In this document: piece after piece, positions 1 to 4,933 of the stretch | How positions within the stretch are numbered: position 1 is the first letter of the stretch | Layout: each line of letters starts with the position of its first letter | Source: Lutispora sp. | Lineage (GTDB): Bacteria; Bacillota; Clostridia; Lutisporales; Lutisporaceae | Direction: 5' to 3' | NCBI GenBank assembly: GCA_030834765.1 | Contig: JAUQXG010000020.1 | Location: forward strand, 1-5,904 | DNA length: 5,904 bases | The notes under the pieces: generated by a model | Seen by the model: only the letters and a program-made list of their open reading frames with translations | What the model was told of the DNA's origin: nothing | The model's database searches: none | Translations under genes and position numbers: made by a program

Positions 1-247
1 TGTTCAAACATCAGATGAGATTATTTTGCCAAATGGAACAGGATATATAACTGATGTTGGAATGACTGGTCCCTTTGAATCTGTTTTAGGAATGGATAAG
101 AATATAGTAATACAGAAATTTATCACTTCGCTCCCAGGTAAATTTGAGGTAGCAAAAGGAAATGCAATTTTTGGATCAATCATTTTTGATTTTAATGATG
201 AAAATAAATTAATCGACGTGAAGCGACTGCTTTATCGACAAAGTTAA
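1..247 (+). CDS. ymdB: YmdB-family metallophosphoesterase, C-terminal part (5' end outside window)
   Basis: The reading frame is open from the left edge (first full codon at base 2) to TAA at 245-247, giving the last 81 residues of a protein that is usually about 260 residues long. The segment ILPNGTGYITDVGMTGP, followed by LGMD and a stretch around KFEVAKG, is the characteristic C-terminal part of the YmdB / TIGR00282 family. Members are calcineurin-like metal-dependent phosphodiesterases; B. subtilis YmdB hydrolyses 2',3'-cyclic nucleotides and affects biofilm and motility decisions. Most metal-binding residues lie upstream of the window, so activity cannot be judged here. In B. subtilis ymdB lies between rny (RNase Y) and spoVS; the spoVS neighbour seen here fits, and rny would be expected further left. 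The gene symbol rests on family recognition from memory. The TTG at 26 is an internal codon, not the start. Confidence 0.9.
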   Translation, partial: VQTSDEIILPNGTGYITDVGMTGPFESVLGMDKNIVIQKFITSLPGKFEVAKGNAIFGSIIFDFNDENKLIDVKRLLYRQS

Positions 248-288
248 ACTGCCTAAATATTCAATATCATAAAAAGGAATAAGAGCAA

Positions 289-317
289 AGAGGATTTCAT
301 AAAAGTATGTAGAATAT
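289..317 (+). promoter_or_regulatory. Sigma-H-type promoter of spoVS
   Basis: The -35 region AGAGGATTT (289-297) and the -10 region GTAGAATAT (309-317) both fit the B. subtilis sigma-H consensus RnAGGAWWW and RnnGAATWW at every defined position, with an 11-base spacer that is within the usual 11-12. Transcription would start near 322-325, about 33 bases before the spoVS start codon. B. subtilis spoVS is itself a sigma-H gene, so family knowledge and the motif agree. The call rests on sequence match alone. Confidence 0.75.
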
Positions 318-341
318 TTTGGGTGTACTACTAATTATTAT

Positions 342-348
342 GGGAGGG
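342..348 (+). promoter_or_regulatory. Ribosome binding site selecting the TTG start of spoVS
   Basis: GGGAGGG lies 8 bases before the TTG at 357. No ATG or GTG in the same frame lies close to it. The next in-frame methionine is deep inside the conserved protein, so this site supports TTG initiation. Confidence 0.8.
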
Positions 349-356
349 CAGCACAA

Positions 357-617
357 TTGGAAATATTAAAAGTATCAGCAAAATCTAATCCTAACGCTGT
401 AGCAGGAGCCTTAGCAGGGGTTTTAAAGGAGAGTGAAAGTGTTGAAATCCAAGCAGTTGGAGCAGGTGCACTTAATCAGGCAATTAAAGCAGTAGCTATA
501 GCTAGAGGATTTGTTGCGCCTAGTGGTATGGACTTGGTCTGTATTCCTGCCTTTACTGATATTGAGATTGATGGAGAGAAAAGAACTGCAATAAAATTAA
601 TTATAGGACCTAGATAG
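357..617 (+). CDS. spoVS: Stage V sporulation protein S (SpoVS)
   Basis: This is a complete 86-residue protein, the normal length for the family. It begins with the highly conserved (M)EILKVSAKSNPN stretch and carries the family core GAGALNQAIKAVAIARG at residues 35-51, then FVAPSG and the end TAIKLIIGPR. SpoVS is a small dimeric protein of the Alba-like superfamily, thought to bind nucleic acid. In B. subtilis it is needed for spore coat assembly and stage V completion, and it influences septation; the molecular mechanism is not settled. There is no signal peptide or membrane segment. The start is TTG, preceded by a strong GGGAGGG site. It lies 109 bases after ymdB and has its own sigma-H-type promoter, so expression at the onset of sporulation is likely, with possible read-through from ymdB. 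No clear intrinsic terminator follows the stop. Identification is very secure. Confidence 0.97.
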   Translation: MEILKVSAKSNPNAVAGALAGVLKESESVEIQAVGAGALNQAIKAVAIARGFVAPSGMDLVCIPAFTDIEIDGEKRTAIKLIIGPR

Positions 618-639
618 ATTTTCTCGTTTTTAAATGGTC

Positions 640-677
640 AGATTTTTGGAATTTGATATATGATAAGACTTTTGGAA
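640..677 (+). repeat. 12-bp direct repeat upstream of the operon promoter
   Basis: AGATTTTTGGAA (640-651) and AGACTTTTGGAA (666-677) differ at one base and start 26 bp apart, roughly 2.5 helical turns. The second copy covers the place where a -35 element would lie for the TATAAT at 690. This could be a pair of regulator half-sites. No known regulator box is matched convincingly. Confidence 0.45.
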
Positions 678-686
678 GCAAAATAG

Positions 687-695
687 TGATATAAT
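687..695 (+). promoter_or_regulatory. Extended -10 promoter of the PHP-aminotransferase-purB operon
   Basis: TGATATAAT (687-695) is a perfect extended -10 (TG-n-TATAAT) of the housekeeping sigma-A type. At 17-bp spacing the -35 hexamer would be GACTTT (667-672), a poor match, which is typical of extended -10 promoters. Transcription would begin around 702, leaving a leader of about 29 bases before the ATG at 731. Confidence 0.65.
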
Positions 696-716
696 ATAGA
701 ATGTAACAATTTTCAT

Positions 717-723
717 TGGAGGT
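717..723 (+). promoter_or_regulatory. Ribosome binding site deciding the start of the PHP protein
   Basis: TGGAGGT lies 7 bases before the ATG at 731. A longer reading from TTG at 716 would place the start codon on top of this site, so the ATG is preferred. Confidence 0.85.
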
Positions 724-730
724 ACAGGAT

Positions 731-1555
731 ATGGATATAGCTGACCTGCACATACATACTACAGCATCAGATGGACTTCTTACACCCACAGAGGTTGTTC
801 AATGGGCTGCCATCAAAAGAATAAGAGCTATAGGGATAACAGACCATGATAGTGTAAATGGTATAAATGAAGCTATATCTGCATCTTTAAACTTAAACAT
901 AGAGATCATTCCCGGTATCGAATTAAATTCTCAATATATTGATGAAGAAATACATATTTTAGGCTATTTTATAGATTATGAGTCAAAAAAACTGGCAGAA
1001 AAGTTAGAATTTATACGAGCTAGTAGATATAGCCGAATGATTAAAATAATTAGTAAACTTAATTCAATGGGTGTCAAAATTGATTTTGAAAATTTAAAAA
1101 TTAATAATAATGCTACAAGTATTGGAAGACCACATATAGCTCGAGCTTTAGTTGAAAAAGGTTATGTATCAAATATGAAAGCCGCCTTTGATAAGTACCT
1201 TGGTAGAAACAGGCCAGCCTATGTTGAAAGATATAGGCTTAGTGTAGGTGAGGCCATTGAGCTTATAGAGTCTATTGGCGGAGTACCTGTGATTGCGCAT
1301 CCAGGCTTAATAGCTAAAAAGAAATATATTGATGAAATAATTGATCTAGGTATAAAAGGAATAGAAGTTTATCATACAAAGCATGATACGAATACAACAT
1401 CTGAATTGCTTAAAACTGCAAAGGAAAGAAAGCTTCTTATTACTGGTGGATCTGATTGCCATGGCATGTTTATTAAAAATGAGCCAATACTTGGAAGTGT
1501 GTCTGTTGACTATTTATTGGTCCAAAAAATTAAAAAAGCTTTAAATATAATATAA
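731..1555 (+). CDS. PHP-domain metal-dependent phosphoesterase (RNase AM / nucleoside bisphosphate phosphatase type)
   Basis: This is a 274-residue cytoplasmic protein with the four metal-binding PHP motifs: DLHIHT (His7, His9) with Asp14, ITDHD (Asp38-His39-Asp40), PGIEL (Glu64) followed by His75, and IAHPG (His190) with the C-terminal GGSDCHG (Asp242, His244). The insert between the motifs carries GRPHIARAL (133-140) and KYLGRNRPAYV, typical of the COG0613 / YciV-like branch. Characterised members are 3',5'-nucleoside bisphosphate (pAp) phosphatases and, in E. coli, the RNase AM 5'-3' exonuclease that acts on very short RNAs. The exact substrate here is inferred. The domain is not fused to a polymerase, and the length argues against histidinol-phosphatase HisK being the best call, though that is a related alternative. 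It is the first gene of a three-gene operon; the next start lies 16 bases after its stop. The start is ATG 731, set by the GGAGG at 718-722. Confidence 0.88.
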   Translation: MDIADLHIHTTASDGLLTPTEVVQWAAIKRIRAIGITDHDSVNGINEAISASLNLNIEIIPGIELNSQYIDEEIHILGYFIDYESKKLAEKLEFIRASRYSRMIKIISKLNSMGVKIDFENLKINNNATSIGRPHIARALVEKGYVSNMKAAFDKYLGRNRPAYVERYRLSVGEAIELIESIGGVPVIAHPGLIAKKKYIDEIIDLGIKGIEVYHTKHDTNTTSELLKTAKERKLLITGGSDCHGMFIKNEPILGSVSVDYLLVQKIKKALNII

Positions 1556-1571
1556 TAATGGAGGTCGCAAA

Positions 1572-2774
1572 ATGGAAATTCAATTATCAAATAAAGCTTC
1601 AAATATTACCCCTTCCATAACATTAGCAATAACTGCAAAATTAAATCAAATGATTAAAGAGGGAAGGACTGTGTATGGTTTTGGAGCAGGAGAACCAGAT
1701 TTTGATACACCTGAGTATATTAATACAGGGGCTATTGAAGCAATTAATAAGGGATTTACTAGATATACTGCTGCCGAAGGTACGCTGGAATTAAGAAATG
1801 CAATTTGTAGTAAATTAAAAAGAGATAACAATCTCGACTATAAACCAAATGAAATTGTTGTTTCAAGTGGTGCAAAGCATTCATTATCAAATGCTTTTGC
1901 TGCCATACTTAATCCACAGGATGAAGTAATTGTACCTATACCTTATTGGGTCAGCTATACAGAAATAATAAAATTGAATGATGGTGTTCCAGTTTTGGTC
2001 CATACAAAAAAAGAAAATAATTTTAAAATAACAAAAGAGGAACTTTTAGATGCTATTACAGAAAAAACAAAGGTGATCCTTTTAAATACGCCTAATAATC
2101 CAACTGGTTCAATTTATTCAAAGGAAGAGCTTCAGGATATCGCTGATATTGCAGTTGAAAAAAACTTACTTGTTGTTTCAGATGAAATATATGAAAAACT
2201 AATATATGATGGAAGAAAACATATCAGTATAGCAGAGCTAGGTGAAGATATAAAGCAACTTACTATAATAATTAATGGTATGTCTAAAGCATATGCTATG
2301 ACAGGCTGGAGATTAGGTTATTCAGCTGCAAATGAGAAAATTACTAAAGCAATGTCCAGCATACAAAGCCATGCTGTTTCTCATCCTTCTTCAATAACGC
2401 AATATGCATCAACTGTTGCATTAAATGGCCCTCAAGATGATGTTTTAAATATGGTCAAGGAGTTTGAGAAAAGAAGAAATTATATGTATGAAAGATTAAA
2501 TTCAATGCCAGGGCTTCATTGTATAAAACCAGAAGGCGCATTTTATGTATATGTAGATATTAGTGAATATATTGGAAAGAAAATGTGCGATACAGAAATA
2601 CAAACCTCTATGGACTTTTCGTATATCTTATTAGAGAAGTGTAATATTGCAGTAATACCGGGGTCAGCTTTTGGTACTGATAATTTTATGAGATTATCTT
2701 ATGCAACATCCATGGAAACTATTATTGTAGGTTTAGATAAACTCGAAGAGTTTTTACAAAAGAATTCAAAATAG
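1572..2774 (+). CDS. Pyridoxal-phosphate aminotransferase, aspartate aminotransferase type (class I, subgroup Ib-like)
   Basis: This is a complete 400-residue fold-type I aminotransferase. Visible landmarks are AGEPDFDTPE (39-48), SSGAKH (98-103), PYWVSY with Trp126 stacking on the cofactor, NNPTG (Asn176 binding the cofactor), SDEIYE (Asp204, Tyr207), NGMSKAYAMTGWRLGY with the Schiff-base Lys239 and phosphate-binding Arg247, and MRLSYAT with the substrate-carboxylate Arg374. The pattern closely resembles the Thermus/Bacillus aspartate aminotransferase; Lys102 sits where Thermus has the lysine that recognises the distal carboxylate of acidic substrates. It should transfer amino groups between aspartate or glutamate and 2-oxo acids in the cytoplasm. 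Some enzymes of this group also accept prephenate or aromatic substrates, so the call stays at family level. A GGAGG at 1560-1564 lies 7 bases before the ATG. It is the middle gene of the operon, with purB starting 13 bases after its stop. Confidence 0.92.
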   Translation: MEIQLSNKASNITPSITLAITAKLNQMIKEGRTVYGFGAGEPDFDTPEYINTGAIEAINKGFTRYTAAEGTLELRNAICSKLKRDNNLDYKPNEIVVSSGAKHSLSNAFAAILNPQDEVIVPIPYWVSYTEIIKLNDGVPVLVHTKKENNFKITKEELLDAITEKTKVILLNTPNNPTGSIYSKEELQDIADIAVEKNLLVVSDEIYEKLIYDGRKHISIAELGEDIKQLTIIINGMSKAYAMTGWRLGYSAANEKITKAMSSIQSHAVSHPSSITQYASTVALNGPQDDVLNMVKEFEKRRNYMYERLNSMPGLHCIKPEGAFYVYVDISEYIGKKMCDTEIQTSMDFSYILLEKCNIAVIPGSAFGTDNFMRLSYATSMETIIVGLDKLEEFLQKNSK

Positions 2775-2787
2775 GAAGGTATTATAA

Positions 2788-4221
2788 ATGGGAACGAATG
2801 AATATCAAAATCCATTAATTGAAAGATATGCTAGCAAAGAAATGTTATATATATTCTCAGATGATTACAAATTTTCAACTTGGAGAAAGCTATGGATCGC
2901 TCTTGCCGAAGGTGAAATGGAATTGGGTCTGAATATTTCTACAGAACAAATAGATGAAATGAAATGTCATATATTTGATATTAATTATGATGAAGCTAAA
3001 AAGAGAGAAAAGGAGACAAGGCATGATGTTATGTCTCATGTGCATGCTTTTGGATTACAATGCCCGAATGCAAAGCCTATCATACATCTTGGAGCAACAA
3101 GCGCATTTGTGGGTGATAATACGGATGTAATTCAGATGACTGAAGGAATAAAAATAATAAGAAATAAAATCATCAATGTTATTAATAATCTTTCAAAGTT
3201 TGCACTTCGATATAAAGGAATGCCCACTCTAGGCTTTACACATTTTCAACCCGCTCAGCTTACTACAGTAGGAAAGCGCAGTTGCTTATGGATTCAAGAT
3301 TTGTTAATGGATCTGGAAGATGTTGAATTTCAACTAAAGCGTATGAGACTTAGAGGAGTGAAAGGGACAACAGGAACCCAGGCTAGCTTTTTCGAGCTTT
3401 TTGAAGGTGATCATGACAAAATTAAGAAGTTAGAAAAGCTTGTGGCAGAAAAGATGGGATTTGAACAAGTGTTTCCAGTTTCTGGACAAACATATTCTAG
3501 AAAGTTAGACAGTCAAGTTATGAATGTTCTTCAGCAAATTGCAGAGTCTGCACATAAATTTAGTAATGATATAAGATTACTTCAAAGCCTTAAGGAAATA
3601 GAAGAACCCTTTGAAAAGAATCAAATTGGATCTTCTGCTATGGCCTATAAAAGAAATCCTATGAGATGTGAGCGAATAGCTGCTTTAGCGAGATATGTAA
3701 TTATCAATTCGTTAAACCCAGCAATGACAGCAGCATCACAATGGCTTGAAAGAACCCTTGATGACTCTGCAAATAAAAGAATATCTATACCCCAAGCTTT
3801 TCTTGCTATCGATTCAATCCTGGATATTATGACCAATGTAACTTCAGGGCTGGTGGTATATGATAAAATGATAAATAAACATATTGAACAGGAGTTGCCA
3901 TTTATGGCTACTGAGAATATTATTATGCAAGCTGTAAAAAACGGAGGAGATAGACAAGAGCTGCATGAGAAAATTAGAAAGTATTCATTAGAAGCAGCAA
4001 AAAGAGTTAAGGAAGAAGGGCTTGATAATAATTTATTAGAGCTTATTTGCAATGATGAAGAGTTTAAACTTGATATTAACCAAATTCAAGGAGTAATCAA
4101 TGCGAAGAATTTTATAGGAAGAGCAGAACAACAAGTTGATGAATTTCTTGAAAACCATATCTATTCAATACTGAGAGAGAATATGGAAATATTAAATATC
4201 AAAGTAGAACTAAAAGTTTAA
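2788..4221 (+). CDS. purB: Adenylosuccinate lyase
   Basis: This 477-residue member of the fumarase/aspartase superfamily cleaves adenylosuccinate to AMP and SAICAR to AICAR, releasing fumarate each time. Family landmarks in order are TRHDVMSHVH (77-86, with His79/His84/His86 around the active site), LGATSAFVGDN (101-111), GFTHFQPAQLTTVGKR with the presumed catalytic-acid His152, the mobile signature loop GSSAMAYKRNPMRCERI (281-297, catalytic Ser282/Ser283), and LERTLDDSANKR (320-331). The signature (AYKRNPMR) and the length resemble the longer type that includes animal ADSL, rather than the roughly 430-residue B. subtilis type with PHKRNP. An AGGAAGG site (2773-2779), overlapping the previous stop codon, sets the ATG at 2788. 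It is the last gene of the operon and is followed by a strong hairpin terminator. Homotetrameric and cytoplasmic by family. Its substrate route uses aspartate, which links it to the aminotransferase upstream. Confidence 0.96.
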   Translation: MGTNEYQNPLIERYASKEMLYIFSDDYKFSTWRKLWIALAEGEMELGLNISTEQIDEMKCHIFDINYDEAKKREKETRHDVMSHVHAFGLQCPNAKPIIHLGATSAFVGDNTDVIQMTEGIKIIRNKIINVINNLSKFALRYKGMPTLGFTHFQPAQLTTVGKRSCLWIQDLLMDLEDVEFQLKRMRLRGVKGTTGTQASFFELFEGDHDKIKKLEKLVAEKMGFEQVFPVSGQTYSRKLDSQVMNVLQQIAESAHKFSNDIRLLQSLKEIEEPFEKNQIGSSAMAYKRNPMRCERIAALARYVIINSLNPAMTAASQWLERTLDDSANKRISIPQAFLAIDSILDIMTNVTSGLVVYDKMINKHIEQELPFMATENIIMQAVKNGGDRQELHEKIRKYSLEAAKRVKEEGLDNNLLELICNDEEFKLDINQIQGVINAKNFIGRAEQQVDEFLENHIYSILRENMEILNIKVELKV

Positions 4222-4272
4222 TTTAATATTTAATATAGGGGTACTGCGAATATTTGTAACAAAAAACACTCT

Positions 4273-4323
4273 AGGATAAAAAGCAGATAAAAACTAAAGT
4301 TTTTATCCGTTTTTTATCCTTTT
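4273..4323 (+). terminator. Rho-independent terminator after purB
   Basis: The arms 4274-4295 and 4298-4319 pair at 21 of 22 positions (one G-U, one A-C mismatch) around a very short AA centre, and TTTTGTT follows. The stem is AT-rich and each arm is made of two near-copies of an 11-base unit (GGATAAAAAGC and AGATAAAAACT). On the opposite strand the hairpin is also followed by a T-run, so it could block transcription from both sides. Confidence 0.85.
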
Positions 4324-4584
4324 GTTAATTCGCTCATTCCTTTTTAAAAAATTCTATAGTTTTATTCCATGGATCTAACTGTGCATGAGCTCATGATAAA
4401 CATAGTTGTTGGAAACGACATATATTTAGGTTTTTATGGAGTTTACAAAAAAAATGACGTGTTTAAATCATTTGTAAGCAACTAAAAAGCATTAAGCAAT
4501 ACAAATACATTCCTAGACAAAAATAAATGCTTAAAAAGCAAATATATGATTCTAATCAAGCAATAGAGATAAATAAATGAAAAT
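4324..4584. other. Non-coding AT-rich spacer between two convergent terminators
   Basis: No convincing gene is visible on either strand; the longest start-to-stop readings with any plausible start are only about 13-25 codons and lack a suitable ribosome binding site. The spacer holds a perfect 12-bp palindrome (CATGAGCTCATG, 4384-4395) inside a weak stem (4377-4383 with 4401-4407), an adjacent small hairpin (4405-4410 with 4414-4419), and a cluster of AAGCA pentamers (4476-4562). None of these has a known function. Confidence 0.6.
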
Positions 4585-4628
4585 AAAACAAAAACTCATT
4601 AATAAAAAATTAATTTCTATTAATGAGT
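4585..4628 (-). terminator. Rho-independent terminator of tRNA-Trp
   Basis: A perfect 11-bp inverted repeat (ACTCATTAATA at 4594-4604 and TATTAATGAGT at 4618-4628) surrounds a 13-base loop. Read on the minus strand it is followed by TTTTGTTTTATTT. It begins 17 bases after the 3' CCA of the tRNA, the expected place for its terminator. Confidence 0.8.
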
Positions 4629-4645
4629 CATAGATTTTTATTTAT

Positions 4646-4721
4646 TGGCAGGGGCAGAAGGACTTGAACCCTCAACCAACGGTTTTGGAGACCGCTACTC
4701 TACCAGTTGAGCTATACCCCT
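4646..4721 (-). tRNA. tRNA-Trp (anticodon CCA)
   Basis: This is a complete 76-base cloverleaf on the minus strand. The acceptor stem pairs AGGGGTA with TGCCCCT (one G-U), the discriminator base is G, and the 3' CCA is encoded (4646-4648). The D-stem is GCTC/GAGT, the anticodon stem GCGGT/ACCGT with loop CTCCAAA, and the T-arm is GAGGG with TTCAAGT and CCTTC. The anticodon CCA (4686-4688) reads UGG codons. The variable loop is five bases. It stands alone between its own promoter and terminator. The 3' end points away from the neighbouring recombinase gene, and no second copy of the tRNA 3' end is visible in the window. Confidence 0.98.
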
Positions 4722-4734
4722 GAGCACAATATTT

Positions 4735-4763
4735 ATTATATAAAAAATATGGAGTAAAGTCAA
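4735..4763 (-). promoter_or_regulatory. Sigma-A promoter of tRNA-Trp
   Basis: Read on the minus strand, TTGACT (4763-4758) and a perfect TATAAT (4740-4735) are separated by exactly 17 bp. Transcription would begin near 4728, about 7 bases before the mature 5' end of the tRNA, leaving a short leader for RNase P to remove. Near-consensus strength suits a stable RNA gene. Confidence 0.88.
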
Positions 4764-4790
4764 TATGTATTTTTGTTTAACACTGAGTAA

Positions 4791-4820
4791 TTGAATGTTT
4801 ATATAAATAAATGATCTAAT
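4791..4820 (+). promoter_or_regulatory. Candidate promoter of the recombinase gene
   Basis: TTGAAT (4791-4796) and TCTAAT (4815-4820), the latter with an upstream TG at 4812-4813, are spaced 18 bp apart. This would give a leader of about 107 bases containing the 28-bp inverted repeat. A second candidate is a perfect TATAAT at 4871-4876 without a good -35, whose start site would fall inside the inverted repeat. The surrounding DNA is so AT-rich that chance matches are likely. Confidence 0.4.
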
Positions 4821-4874
4821 TATTAAAATAAATATAAAAAATAAAGGAAATTCCTAATAAATGTCGAATTTATA

Positions 4875-4902
4875 ATTGCACGAAATGTTTATTTCGCGCA
4901 AT
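4875..4902. repeat. 28-bp imperfect inverted repeat upstream of the recombinase
   Basis: The arms ATTGCACGAAA (4875-4885) and TTTCGCGCAAT (4892-4902) are reverse complements at 10 of 11 positions and flank the six bases TGTTTA; the outermost T and A of that centre also pair. It ends 16 bases before the ribosome binding site of the recombinase. It may be an operator, an mRNA hairpin, or a recombination core site; the sequence alone does not decide. Confidence 0.7.
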
Positions 4903-4918
4903 GTAAGCAAAAAACGAT

Positions 4919-4929
4919 AGGGAAGTGAT
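4919..4929 (+). promoter_or_regulatory. Ribosome binding site favouring TTG 4934 as recombinase start
   Basis: AGGGAAGTGAT resembles the anti-16S consensus AGGAGGTGAT over its full length. The TTG at 4934 lies 8 bases after the GGAAG core, a normal spacing. The alternative GTG at 4925 is itself part of this pairing region, so it is less likely to be the start. Confidence 0.65.
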
Positions 4930-4933
4930 AGTT

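Noticed and set aside
231..243. Spo0A-box-like TTTGTCGAT on the minus strand at the end of ymdB
   Set aside because: It has one mismatch to the TGTCGAA core, lies in coding sequence, and matches of this quality are common by chance.
257..267. Palindrome ATATT-C-AATAT between ymdB and spoVS as a terminator
   Set aside because: It has no GC pairs in the stem and no following T-run, so it cannot be a convincing intrinsic terminator.
716..730. TTG at 716 as the start of the PHP protein
   Set aside because: It would overlap the GGAGG ribosome binding site, whereas ATG 731 has ideal spacing and begins just before the first metal-binding motif.
1646..1831. 61-codon open frame on the minus strand
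   Set aside because: It is antisense to the conserved N-terminal part of the aminotransferase and has no recognisable features.
3645..4052. 135-codon open frame on the minus strand
   Set aside because: It lies wholly inside purB, which has every family motif; the predicted product is low-complexity, Ser/Ile/Leu-rich and resembles nothing.
4433..4484. Short reading frame starting at the ATG near 4437
   Set aside because: It is only about 13 codons, has no ribosome binding site and shows no recognisable sequence.
4843..4853. Short palindrome AGGAA-A-TTCCT
   Set aside because: Five-base arms in AT-rich DNA are expected by chance, and it is not aligned with any other element.
4875..4902. LexA (SOS) box upstream of the recombinase
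   Set aside because: The CGAA/TTCG edges recall the Gram-positive SOS box, but the GAAC-N4-GTTC core is absent and the spacing differs.
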